Shown: piece by piece, positions 23,315 to 30,536 of the stretch
Layout of the letters: each line of letters starts with the position of its first letter
Numbering within the stretch: position 1 is the first letter of the stretch
The notes under the pieces: model-generated
What the model saw: only the letters and a program-made list of their open reading frames with translations
Told to the model about the DNA's origin: nothing
Databases searched by the model: none
Program-made: the position numbers and the translations under genes
DNA from: Candidatus Yanofskybacteria bacterium RIFCSPHIGHO2_01_FULL_41_21
Lineage (GTDB): Bacteria > Patescibacteriota > Minisyncoccia > 2-02-FULL-40-12 > GWA2-44-9
Direction: 5' to 3'
NCBI GenBank assembly: GCA_001794025.1
Contig: MGJA01000004.1
Span: 1 to 44,341 of the forward strand
DNA length: 44,341 nucleotides

Positions 23315-23437
23315 CACACACCTCCAGCTCTGGGTCTGTTTCATCCCAGCGGTGGCTGTGGCTGCGAACGGCCATCTCACAAAATTGCGAGCATTCCGTC
23401 CGGAGCTTATCAACGAACGAATTATAGAATACCACAA

Positions 23438-23694
23438 AACTTATTAAAATCAAGGGTGAGCAATGCTTTAGTAATTTCCGAGCATTAGCGACGCCAATTT
23501 AAAAATAAGTGAGGCGTTTCCCGTAAGAACGTCGCGGAGCGGATTGGTAACCATCCGTAGTTCGAAGAACGAAGAGCTGAATAGCAAAAATCGGACCTGA
23601 GACCACGGAGGGTCAAACGTCCGATTTTTGTGTTAAGTTCAGCGACCGGATGGTAATCCGCGCAGCGTAGTGATGAAGGAAAACGCCTCGCGAA
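23438..23694 (-). other. gap with terminator and large palindrome after fusA
   Basis: There is no ORF. Outer arms GAGGCGTTTCCC...GCGGATTGGTAACCATCCG (23510-23556) and CGGATGGTAATCCGC...GGAAAACGCCTC (23649-23691) are imperfect inverted repeats, with the fusA terminator in their loop. The right arm touches the fusA stop. It belongs to no recurrent family that I can name but has the same architecture. Confidence 0.7.
23586..23629 (-). terminator. intrinsic terminator after fusA
   Basis: AAAAATCGGAC and GTCCGATTTTT pair around a loop with an inner GACC/GGTC. U-runs are present on both strands, and the hairpin lies in the loop of a larger palindrome. Confidence 0.85.
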
Positions 23695-25797
23695 TTATTT
23701 CTTTCCTTCAATAATTTGCTGAGCGACGTTTTGAGGCACGGGTTCATAATGATCAAATTCCATGGTGTAGTTACCACGGCCTTCAGTGAGAGAACGAAGA
23801 GATGTTGAATAACCGAACATTGAAGAAAGTGGAACGCGAGCATCAATAACTTTAAGACCAATTGTTGCCCGATCGGTGATATTTATAATCTGACCACGAC
23901 GGCCGGCAACATCGCCTGTCGTTTCGCCCATGGACTTCTCGGGGATAATAATTTCCACTTTCATAATCGGTTCAAGTAAGACCGGCTTGGCACGTTTAGA
24001 GGCCTCCTGTAATGCGGTTGAGCCGGCCATTTTGAAAGCAATTTCTGAAGAGTCAACTTCATGATAGGAACCGTCATACAAAGTAACTTTCATATCCACC
24101 AATGGGAAACCGGCCACAACGCCTCGTTCCATGGCCTCTTGAATTCCCTTTTCAGTTGGTTTAACGAATTCAGCCGGAATGGCTCCGCCTTTAATAGCAT
24201 CAACAAATTCATAACCAACCCCACGTTCAAGGGGCTCTACTCGCAACCAAACATGGCCGTACTGACCACGACCGCCAGATTGTTTAATATATTTACCTTC
24301 GGCCTGAGCCTCTTGGGTGATGGTCTCTTTGTAAGCCACCTGGGGACGACCGACATTCGCTTCTACAGCAAACTCACGACGCATTCGGTCAACAAGAACA
24401 TCTAAATGCAACTCGCCCATACCGGAAATAATTGTTTCACCTGTCTCAATATCAGTGCGAATACGAAAGGTTGGATCTTCATCGGAAAGTTTACGCAAGG
24501 CCATACCCATTTTTTCTTGGTCGGCTTTTGTCTTTGGTTCAATACGAAGTGAAATAACCGGTTCAGGAGCGATAATGCCCAAAAGAGTAACCGGATGGGC
24601 TGGGTCACAAAGCGTGTCACCGGTCTTAGTTGATTTCAATCCAACTGCCGCTGCGATACCACCGGCATCAATTTCTTTTATTTCTTCACGTTCATTGGCA
24701 TGAAGACGAACAATACGACCAATACGTTCTTGTTGGCCGGTACGAGTATTTAAAACATAGGAGCCGGCTTGCAAAACACCGGAATAAACACGAAAGAAAG
24801 TTAGCTGACCAACATAAGGATCGGTGGCGACTTTAAAAGCTAAGGCCCGAAACGGAGCACTGTCCGATGGTTCAGCGACAACATCTTCACCTTTTTCGTC
24901 TTTACCGATTGTTGGTGGCACATCCAATGGAGACGGAAGATAATAGGCCACGGCATCAAGGACGAGCTGAACACCTTTATTCTTCAAAGCTGAACCGCAA
25001 AAAACGGGATAAACCTTTCCGGCAATAACCGCCAAACGAAGAATCGCCTTAAGTTTTTCAACCGGGATTTCTTTGCCTTCAAGATACTGACTCATGGCCT
25101 CATCGTCGTTTTCTACAATTTTTTCTACTAAAATAGCCCGCTCTTTATCGGCTTCGGCTTTTAATTCGGCTGGAATTTCTCCTCTGATAACCCTCTCTCC
25201 TTTAGGACCTTCAAACTGAACAAATTGCATTTCAAGCAAATCAACCACGCCGGTAAACTTGTCTTCATGACCATCGGGAATCTGCATCTTCACAGCATTC
25301 GGGGTAAGTCGTTCCAGAATTGATTGATAGGAACGTTCAAAGGACGCGCCCAAGCGATCCAGTTTATTTATAAAACAAACCCGAGGCACGTTATAATCAT
25401 CGGCGTAGCGCCAGTTGGTTTCTGATTGCGGTTCTACACCGGCCACACCGTCAAAAACAACCACCGCTCCATCAAGAACACGCATTGAACGTTTTACTTC
25501 AATAGTAAAATCAATGTGCCCTGGAGTATCAATAAGATTAATCTTAATTTTCTCCTTAGTATCACCATTGGCTTTCGTAGGGGTCCAGAATGTGGTCGTC
25601 GCAGCCGCCGTAATCGTGATACCTCGTTCGCGTTCCTGTTCCATCCAATCCATAACCGTATCCCCCTCATGGACTTCACCGATTTTATGACTGATACCCG
25701 TATAAAACAAAATACGCTCACTGACAGTTGTCTTTCCTGCATCAATGTGAGCGATGACGCCAATATTTCTAACTTTTTCTATTGGGTATTCTCTCAT
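23695..25797 (-). CDS. fusA: elongation factor G
   Basis: I chose the ATG at 25797 ([20 protein letters not shown]), which gives the usual 700 residues; a longer frame would run into the upstream palindrome. Motifs: G1 [23 protein letters not shown] (switch I region), [16 protein letters not shown] (NKxD) and CGSALKNKG. The domain IV loop near DIKGGAIP-like [14 protein letters not shown] is typical. It drives translocation and, with RRF, ribosome recycling. The rpsL-rpsG-fusA order is the standard str operon. Confidence 0.98.
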   Translation of the reverse strand: MREYPIEKVRNIGVIAHIDAGKTTVSERILFYTGISHKIGEVHEGDTVMDWMEQERERGITITAAATTTFWTPTKANGDTKEKIKINLIDTPGHIDFTIEVKRSMRVLDGAVVVFDGVAGVEPQSETNWRYADDYNVPRVCFINKLDRLGASFERSYQSILERLTPNAVKMQIPDGHEDKFTGVVDLLEMQFVQFEGPKGERVIRGEIPAELKAEADKERAILVEKIVENDDEAMSQYLEGKEIPVEKLKAILRLAVIAGKVYPVFCGSALKNKGVQLVLDAVAYYLPSPLDVPPTIGKDEKGEDVVAEPSDSAPFRALAFKVATDPYVGQLTFFRVYSGVLQAGSYVLNTRTGQQERIGRIVRLHANEREEIKEIDAGGIAAAVGLKSTKTGDTLCDPAHPVTLLGIIAPEPVISLRIEPKTKADQEKMGMALRKLSDEDPTFRIRTDIETGETIISGMGELHLDVLVDRMRREFAVEANVGRPQVAYKETITQEAQAEGKYIKQSGGRGQYGHVWLRVEPLERGVGYEFVDAIKGGAIPAEFVKPTEKGIQEAMERGVVAGFPLVDMKVTLYDGSYHEVDSSEIAFKMAGSTALQEASKRAKPVLLEPIMKVEIIIPEKSMGETTGDVAGRRGQIINITDRATIGLKVIDARVPLSSMFGYSTSLRSLTEGRGNYTMEFDHYEPVPQNVAQQIIEGKK

Positions 25798-25908
25798 GTT
25801 TATCTGCGAGCGAAGCGAGTAGTTATAAACTTGAGACCCCCTCACTCACTGCCGACCGAGTGAGGGGGTAAATTCTTGCTACCAATCGCTACGCTCTTGG
25901 GCAATCAC
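25798..25908 (-). repeat. family B palindrome (rpsG-fusA gap)
   Basis: The left arm has GCGAGCGAAGCGAGTAG, then GACCCCCTCACTC; the right arm has CGAGTGAGGGGGTAA, then CCAATCGCTACGCTCTTGG. It spans exactly from the rpsG stop to the fusA ATG with a very short loop. Confidence 0.92.
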
Positions 25909-26385
25909 TTATTTATTTCCCCAAGCAAAATGTGCAAAGGCCTTATTAGCATCAGCCATGCGATGCATATCTAATTTCTTCTTGACGGCATTGCCCGTAT
26001 TATTAAAAGCATTGAGCAATTCTTCGGCAAACTTTTCTTCCATTGGCTTACCCTTAGCATTACGGGCGGACTCAACTAGCCAACGAACAGCCAAGGCATT
26101 TTTACGTTCCGGTCTGACTTCTATTGGCACCTGATAATTTGCTCCGCCAATACGTCGGGACTTCAATTCCATATTTGGCGACGCATTATTAATCGCCGTT
26201 TCCAAAACTTCCAACGGTGGCTTCTTGGATTTTTCCGAAGCAATCTCAAGGGCCTTGTACACAATCCGAGTGGCGTGTGATTTATGACCGGAATACATAA
26301 TCCGGTTGATTATTTTAGCCACAACCAAACTCTGATACTGAAGATCTGGTTCAACGTGAGTTTTGTGTTTGATGGGTCTACGCAT
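25909..26385 (-). CDS. rpsG: 30S ribosomal protein S7
   Basis: The 158-residue protein has DLQYQSLVVAKIINRIMYSG (S7 start), ARIVYKALEIASEKSKKPPLE-like RIVYKALEIASEKSK, GGANYQVPIEVRPERKNALA and the C-terminal ANKAFAHFAWG. It starts 3' domain assembly of 16S rRNA. It lies between rpsL and fusA as expected. Confidence 0.98.
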   Translation of the reverse strand: MRRPIKHKTHVEPDLQYQSLVVAKIINRIMYSGHKSHATRIVYKALEIASEKSKKPPLEVLETAINNASPNMELKSRRIGGANYQVPIEVRPERKNALAVRWLVESARNAKGKPMEEKFAEELLNAFNNTGNAVKKKLDMHRMADANKAFAHFAWGNK

Positions 26386-26478
26386 TGCAGAAATTTACAA
26401 TTTTCAGTTTTCAATTTTCAGTGTTTGAGAATTGAGCTATTGAAAATTTATTGGAAATTGATAATTGGTAATTGAAAA
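26386..26478 (-). repeat. family E palindrome (rpsL-rpsG gap)
   Basis: The left arm words CAATTTTCAGTTTTCAATTT and the right arm words GGAAATTGATAATTGGTAAT (then TGAAAATT) are inverted series. It fills the gap between rpsL and rpsG. Other copies with the same words lie before rpmB (27946-27991) and upstream of ftsZ (37325-37420). Confidence 0.85.
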
Positions 26479-26889
26479 TTATTTTGATTTCTTGGCTCCA
26501 TATTTACTTCGCTGTTGTTTTCGGCCTTCTACCGCACCGGCGTCTAAGACACCCCGAACGATATGATAACGAACACCGGGAAGATCTTTAACTCTTCCGC
26601 CACGTATAACAACTACTGAGTGTTCTTGTAAATTATGACCAATGCCGGGGATATAGGCGGTAACTTCGTTGCCGTTAGTCAAACGAACACGGGCAATTTT
26701 ACGCAAGGCCGAGTTTGGTTTCTTAGGGGTCATTGTTCTAACCTGAATACAAACACCACGTTTAAAAGATGACGGATAATAAACCGGGCGATTCTTTTTT
26801 GTGTTTATTCCGAACGTCAAAGCCGGCGACTTGGTCTTCGCTCGGGCAATTTTACGTGGATTTTTTAATAGTTGTCTGAATGTTGGCAT
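26479..26889 (-). CDS. rpsL: 30S ribosomal protein S12
   Basis: I chose the ATG at 26889 ([12 protein letters not shown]), which gives 136 residues; an upstream frame is inside the palindrome. Motifs: [20 protein letters not shown] (Lys of the streptomycin-sensitivity loop present), [20 protein letters not shown] and [15 protein letters not shown]12 guards decoding accuracy at the A site. It heads the str operon. Confidence 0.98.
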   Translation of the reverse strand: MPTFRQLLKNPRKIARAKTKSPALTFGINTKKNRPVYYPSSFKRGVCIQVRTMTPKKPNSALRKIARVRLTNGNEVTAYIPGIGHNLQEHSVVVIRGGRVKDLPGVRYHIVRGVLDAGAVEGRKQQRSKYGAKKSK

Positions 26890-27105
26890 GACGATTTTGT
26901 CAGTGAGGAAATGCGAGTATTCGAGCAGACGAACTGCTACAAAACTCGTCACCCTCACACCTATCGGGACCATGTGCCTATCAACAGTTGTTCAGAGCCG
27001 TAAGGCGGCTTCGCCTCGGTAACTTCTGAAATACTTTATTTTGACTCCGATAGGTGTGGGGGTTTGCTTCTGTTACCAATCGCTTCGCTCTTGGACATAA
27101 GCAAA
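26890..27105 (-). repeat. family B palindrome, long form (upstream of rpsL)
   Basis: CCCTCACACCTATCGGGAC and its inverse near CCGATAGGTGTGGGGG enclose a loop of about 75 nt with a GCCGTAAGGCGGC-type hairpin. The right arm CCAATCGCTTCGCTCTTGG matches other family B copies. No ORF is seen in the loop. As the rpsL leader it would be transcribed. Confidence 0.82.
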
Positions 27106-27153
27106 AAAATAAACCTCTTCTGCTGGTTGAATTGTGGCTCAACTTGTTTTGAT

Positions 27154-27182
27154 ATAGTAACAGAAATAAAATACAAAAGCAA
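27154..27182 (-). promoter_or_regulatory. probable str-operon promoter
   Basis: TTGCTT (27177-27182) and TACTAT (27154-27159) are separated by 17 bp on the minus strand. The region lies directly after the stop of the M50 gene and points toward rpsL. Confidence 0.5.
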
Positions 27183-27189
27183 GGGATGT

Positions 27190-27807
27190 CTATGGGTAGT
27201 ACCCAACTATCAACTTAAAGAGCGGGGGCACTGTATAACTGTATATCGTAGGGAAGATTATAAATATAAAAATCACCATCAAAAATAAACTATATCTAAG
27301 AATAAACCTCTTGGCTTCATCAAACTTTTGGGGAAGTAATGTTATTAAAGGCCAGTGACCGTCCAGTGGCGGGACAGGGCACAAGTTAAATATTGCCAGT
27401 GTTAAATTTATCCAAACAATATATCCAAAAAGTTGGGCTATGGCTACGCTGGCAATGCTATCGGATAGTAATCTAAGAATAAGGCCAAAACACAAAGCAA
27501 TCAAAATATTCGTGGCTGGACCGACAAGCGCTACTTTTGTCGGACCATATTTTTGGTCCCTAAGATTTCGTACATCATAAGGGACGGGCTTAGCATAACC
27601 AAACATAAATCCCGCCCCAAGATAAGTTAATAGGGGAAGAATTATAGACCCGAACATGTCTATATGGGGAAGCGGGTTTAATGTTAACCTTCCGGAATTC
27701 TTGGCCGTATCGTCACCCAAGGACTGGGCCATTAATCCATGACTAATCTCGTGAAGGACTACGGAATACACGAAGGCAACAATTTGAAATATGGGCAATA
27801 AAATCAT
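27190..27807 (-). CDS. M50-family (site-2 protease-like) membrane metalloprotease
   Basis: The 205-residue protein has about six hydrophobic segments. The zinc motif HEISH (residues 19-23) lies in the first TM, and the third ligand Asp is in CPVPPLDGHWP (about residue 150). GDDTAKNSGRLTLNPLPHID is a typical early loop. It would cut within membranes, for example anti-sigma factors or signal peptides. There is no PDZ domain, so it belongs to the minimal group. It ends at the rpsL promoter region. Confidence 0.93.
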   Translation of the reverse strand: MILLPIFQIVAFVYSVVLHEISHGLMAQSLGDDTAKNSGRLTLNPLPHIDMFGSIILPLLTYLGAGFMFGYAKPVPYDVRNLRDQKYGPTKVALVGPATNILIALCFGLILRLLSDSIASVAIAQLFGYIVWINLTLAIFNLCPVPPLDGHWPLITLLPQKFDEAKRFILRYSLFLMVIFIFIIFPTIYSYTVPPLFKLIVGYYP

Positions 27808-27816
27808 GTGTATTAT

Positions 27817-27882
27817 CCAGGTAGTAGATATTCAATTTGCGGCAAAGCCGCGGTTGCAAACTATTGAATATTCACTACCTGG
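27817..27882. repeat. family D palindrome (empty), between M50 gene and rpmB
   Basis: The arms CCAGGTAGTAGATATTCAAT and ATTGAATATTCACTACCTGG pair almost perfectly, with an extra GCGGC-aaa-GCCGC cap. It lies between divergent genes, and its right end touches the -35 box of the rpmB promoter. Confidence 0.92.
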
Positions 27883-27911
27883 TTGTCAGGATAACAATTT
27901 TAGTGTATGCT
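27883..27911 (+). promoter_or_regulatory. rpmB promoter
   Basis: TTGTCA (27883-27888) and TATGCT (27906-27911) are separated by 17 bp on the plus strand. It starts directly after a family D palindrome and about 80 bp before the L28 start. Confidence 0.7.
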
Positions 27912-27945
27912 AGCAAGACAAATTAACTTTCCATTTTTAGCTCCG

Positions 27946-27991
27946 ACTCCAACATTGGAAATTGGAAATTGATAATTGGAAATTTTTAGTC
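27946..27991 (+). repeat. family E words before rpmB
   Basis: GGAAATTGGAAATTGATAAT and TGGAAATTT repeat the family E words in one arm only, ending directly before the rpmB ATG. A reduced copy of the palindrome. Confidence 0.65.
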
Positions 27992-28186
27992 ATGACTCGA
28001 TGTTCTCAATGCGGTAAAAAACCAACGATGGGTACGACACGCGTTCTTTTGCGTGGTCATTATAATCCAACCGTTAAATCTAAGCGTTATGTAAATCTCC
28101 AGTGGACCCGCATCAACGGCAAACGCGTTAAGGCATGCACCGATTGTATAAAAACCCAAGCCAAACGTTCAGTTGCAACCGCTTAA
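27992..28186 (+). CDS. rpmB: 50S ribosomal protein L28
   Basis: I chose the ATG at 27992 (MTRCSQCGKKP), which gives the standard short L28 of 64 residues; an earlier ATG lies in the repeat. L28 features are CSQCGKKPTMGTTRVLLRGH, KRYVNLQWTRINGKRVKACT, and two CxxC pairs (CSQC, CTDC) for zinc. It is the only protein gene on the plus strand, with its own promoter and terminator. Confidence 0.92.
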   Translation: MTRCSQCGKKPTMGTTRVLLRGHYNPTVKSKRYVNLQWTRINGKRVKACTDCIKTQAKRSVATA

Positions 28187-28228
28187 AACTAGGATTTAGG
28201 ACTTAGGAATTAGGAATTAGAACTTAGC
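28187..28228 (+). repeat. family F words after rpmB
   Basis: GGATTTAGGACTTAGGAATT, then AGGAATTAGAACTTAG, the one-armed form of the rpsS-rplV palindrome. It starts at the stop codon of rpmB and is followed by its terminator. Confidence 0.7.
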
Positions 28229-28236
28229 AAAAACCG

Positions 28237-28273
28237 AAATAAAATTGCCGAGAAAAACTTGGCAATTTTATTT
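28237..28273 (+). terminator. intrinsic terminator after rpmB
   Basis: AAATAAAATTGCC and GGCAATTTTATTT pair around an 11-nt loop, ending with a T-rich tail on the plus strand. Confidence 0.8.
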
Positions 28274-28319
28274 ATATCCACCCATAGCGTATAGTAGTAA
28301 AGTATTATGAGTCACAATT

Positions 28320-28394
28320 CGGGCTGTAGTGTAACGGTGGCACGCTTGCATGGGGTGCAAGAAGCATCACGGGGTTCGACTCCCCGCAGCCCGA
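28320..28394 (+). tRNA. tRNA-Pro (GGG anticodon)
   Basis: The acceptor arms CGGGCTG and CAGCCCG pair over 7 bp with discriminator A, and the C1-G72 pair is the bacterial tRNA-Pro mark. The anticodon stem CTTGC/GCAAG has the loop ATGGGGT, giving anticodon GGG with U33 and G37. The T-arm is CGGGG-TTCGACT-CCCCG, and the D-arm is GTG-taacggtgg-CAC. The variable region (AAGCATCA) is 8 nt, longer than usual. CCA is not encoded. A palindrome begins at the last base. Confidence 0.93.
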
Positions 28395-28423
28395 CACTTC
28401 GACTCGCTTCGCTTGCTCAGTGT
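28394..28423 (+). repeat. palindrome directly after tRNA-Pro
   Basis: ACACTTCGA-ctcgcttcgctt-GCTCAGTGT forms an imperfect inverted repeat that begins at the discriminator base. It resembles the widespread CACTTCGACTTCGCTCAGTG-type intergenic palindrome. It could guide tRNA 3' processing or simply be inserted there. Confidence 0.65.
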
Positions 28424-28434
28424 AAACTATCATT

Positions 28435-28472
28435 AACACACAAAACCGCCGTCGGCGGTTTTGTGTTATTTT
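28435..28472 (+). terminator. intrinsic terminator after tRNA-Pro
   Basis: CACAAAACCGCC and GGCGGTTTTGTG pair around GTC, followed by TTATTTTG on the plus strand. Confidence 0.85.
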
Positions 28473-28705
28473 GTACTGACCATTCTTTTTTACCCCTAAC
28501 TAAGTTAAAAGCTTTTGCTATTTAAGCAAGTGGGTCTTCGCGAAGCAACTCCTCGGAACCCCGAAGGGCTCACCGGAGCTACTTAATTAGAAGTCCCTTA
28601 ATATTGATTTAGGCAAAGCTTTTACAAAGAAAGAGGCTACTTAAAATATACTCTCGCCATAAAACCTGTCAAACGCCAAAAAACACAAAAGTGCACAACC
28701 TGTGT
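28473..28705. other. gap with no gene, structured block
   Basis: About 230 bp hold no ORF. An outer pair AAGTTAAAAGCTTTTGC (28502-28518) and GGCAAAGCTTTTACA (28611-28625) surrounds a GC-rich block at 28531-28595 with several small hairpins (CTTCGCGAAG, CCCCGAAGGG, CTCC/GGAG). I see no promoter or tRNA-like fold, and its function is unknown. Confidence 0.5.
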
Positions 28706-29233
28706 TTAACTAATTTTGTTTCGTTTATTGTGTTTTTTGGGCCTTGATTTACTAATTTTTATTTCTCCGATTGTTTTACCTTGCCTGACTTGTTCAGCCA
28801 TAACAAGCTCATCATAAATGCCTTCAATCAGGTCAATCTTCTTTGCTTCTTTTAGATTCACCCATTTAAAATCGACCATACTATGGTCAAACTTAATCTT
28901 ACCCCCAGACCAATCACTTAAACACGAGATAACAATCGTTGGATAATTATCTTCTGGTGCATCAGCTAGAGAAGTCACATATCTTATATTTTTTATTTTT
29001 ATACCAGCTTCCTCTTTGACCTCGCGACGAAGAGTAGATTCCAACACATTGTACCACCACTCCCCAGCATCTTTCGGTCTCTGAGTGTAGTCCTCTGTTG
29101 ATATTTTCCCGCCGGGCACTGTCCAACGCAAAGGCCATCTTTTTTCCCAACCAGCCCTCTGGAGAACAAGGTATTTTTTGTCTTTAACAACAATAGCCGT
29201 GATAATTACTCTGAAAAGTTTTTTATCGTCCAT
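28706..29233 (-). CDS. Nudix hydrolase
   Basis: The 175-residue protein has a Nudix box split by an insert: GGKISTEDY then, after about 17 residues, ESTLRREVKEEAGIKI, keeping REVKEEAG. The lead-in is WPLRWTVPGGK. It hydrolyses a nucleoside diphosphate linked to X, substrate unknown (dNTP sanitation is possible). The C terminus is basic (SRPKKHNKRNK). It is 18 bp downstream of ndk and likely shares its promoter, a nucleotide-metabolism pair. Confidence 0.92.
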   Translation of the reverse strand: MDDKKLFRVIITAIVVKDKKYLVLQRAGWEKRWPLRWTVPGGKISTEDYTQRPKDAGEWWYNVLESTLRREVKEEAGIKIKNIRYVTSLADAPEDNYPTIVISCLSDWSGGKIKFDHSMVDFKWVNLKEAKKIDLIEGIYDELVMAEQVRQGKTIGEIKISKSRPKKHNKRNKIS

Positions 29234-29251
29234 AATACTGGGAGAATATGA

Positions 29252-29851
29252 TTATTCTTGGCGACCGTCAATATTAACATCCTCAAGAATAGCTTCGTTG
29301 ATATGACGATAATCATGAAGTTCCTCCGATGGAAACCAGATATCAATTTCACGTTGAGCTTCTGAAGGTTGATCGGTGCAATGGATAAGATTACGAATAC
29401 CACGTTCTTCGGTATCCGATAAAGAATATGAATCTAATTGATAGTCGCCTCTAATTGTCCCGACGTCCGAAGCTGTCGGATCTGTTGTCCCCACTAATTT
29501 TTTAACAACGGCCACCGCTTGATTCCCCTCCCAAACCATCGCAATTACCGGCGAAGCCTGCATATAACGGATAACACCACGAATAATATCCTTACCGTAT
29601 TCTATCGGTGAACGATTTTGATCTATTTTTTTGCCCGCCTCCTGCATCAGTCTTATCCGCTTAGTCCCTTTTTCTAAATACCACTCATCATTTTTACCAT
29701 AGTGATTGGTTAAATGTTCTTCATCCATGTTTATCATTTTCAACGCAACCAACTTAAGGCCGGTCCGGTCAATACGATTAATAATCTCTCCGATTAGTGA
29801 ACGCTGAACACTATCAGGCTTCAAAATTACAAAAGTTTGTTCTTTTTTCAT
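29252..29851 (-). CDS. ndk: nucleoside diphosphate kinase, extended form
   Basis: At 199 residues it is longer than the usual 140-155. It starts EQTFVILKPDSVQRSLIGEI and has the catalytic His157 in GIRNLIHCTDQ, then EIDIWFPSEEL. Compared with E. coli Ndk it has an insert of about 35 residues near 56-95 and a longer tail. It moves phosphate between NTPs and NDPs. With Nudix and the nearby ribonucleotide reductase it fits nucleotide supply. A promoter lies directly upstream. Confidence 0.95.
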   Translation of the reverse strand: MKKEQTFVILKPDSVQRSLIGEIINRIDRTGLKLVALKMINMDEEHLTNHYGKNDEWYLEKGTKRIRLMQEAGKKIDQNRSPIEYGKDIIRGVIRYMQASPVIAMVWEGNQAVAVVKKLVGTTDPTASDVGTIRGDYQLDSYSLSDTEERGIRNLIHCTDQPSEAQREIDIWFPSEELHDYRHINEAILEDVNIDGRQE

Positions 29852-29858
29852 AAACTAG

Positions 29859-29887
29859 ATTATACACAAAAATTATAGCAAAAACAA
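29859..29887 (-). promoter_or_regulatory. ndk promoter
   Basis: TTGTTT (29882-29887) and TATAAT (29859-29864) are separated by 17 bp on the minus strand. The start site would be just before or at the ATG, implying a leaderless mRNA. A terminator overlaps the -35 side. Confidence 0.5.
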
Positions 29888-29911
29888 AGCGAGCAATACG
29901 GCTGGGCTCGC
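29881..29911 (-). terminator. intrinsic terminator after the HNH gene
   Basis: GCGAGC and GCTCGC pair around an 11-nt loop, followed by TTTGTTTTTG on the minus strand, directly past the HNH stop. Confidence 0.75.
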
Positions 29912-29912
29912 G

Positions 29913-30536
29913 CTAATCCCCTGTCTGACTCCAACTTTTATACAACTGGCGTAAGGCATTTAAATCGGTGGGGCTAATACTGTTATAGACGGCGACCCAA
30001 TCGGTGGCGATGGCGCGCTGAGCAGCCGAAAGACCAATCTTGCCCGCGCATACTTGTTGATGGAGATAATTCTCAACCAAGTCCTTTTCTTTAAAACCGG
30101 GTCTTGGATCAGCTGATTCAGGGAATAAATTGGCTATATCATTACTGCCACCGAGCGTCAATGGAATAAAATGGTCCGCTTCATAAGTGCCAAACGGTGG
30201 CGGATAGGCGATACCGTATGATTTGTAAACTTTTTTCTTAAGTGATGTGGAGACACTGCGGACCGTTTTGGTGTAGCCCGACACGCATGTTTGTTCAGCT
30301 GTCACATCGGCAAATATCGCACCAGGCGTACAAGCTGGATCAGGAAAACTTCCCTGAATCACGCATTCACTATTTTTTGTCTGAACTTCGGGAACAAAAG
30401 GTTCGGTTGAAATAAACAAGGCCTGTTGAGCAACGATATTCACGGAGTCCTGACCGGCATAAAATCCCGTCAAACCGGCAATTAGAAACGCAATTCCCAG
30501 CCAGATTGTTTTAAGATTTTTTTTGATTATTTCCAT
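29913..30536 (-). CDS. secreted or membrane-anchored HNH-type nuclease
   Basis: The 207-residue protein has an N-terminal signal/anchor (WLGIAFLIAGLTGFYAG, residues 12-28), and the C-terminal half holds an HNH-like motif: YEADHFIPLTLGGSNDIANL, then FPESADPRPGFKEKDLVENY, with the Asp-His of the metal site and the following Asn. Four to six Cys residues (C58, C69 and others) could form disulfides, consistent with export. Its frame overlaps the comEC stop by 26 bp, so it is coupled to comEC. It may cut DNA outside the cell for uptake or for nucleotides. Confidence 0.85.
   Translation of the reverse strand: MEIIKKNLKTIWLGIAFLIAGLTGFYAGQDSVNIVAQQALFISTEPFVPEVQTKNSECVIQGSFPDPACTPGAIFADVTAEQTCVSGYTKTVRSVSTSLKKKVYKSYGIAYPPPFGTYEADHFIPLTLGGSNDIANLFPESADPRPGFKEKDLVENYLHQQVCAGKIGLSAAQRAIATDWVAVYNSISPTDLNALRQLYKSWSQTGD

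Noticed and set aside
26386-26478. CRISPR-like regular repeats
   Set aside because: The words are inverted within one arm pair and have no spacers of even size; no cas gene is present.
26890-26973. Longer rpsL start at 26973
   Set aside because: The extra residues come from the palindrome and do not match S12; [12 protein letters not shown] is the usual S12 start.
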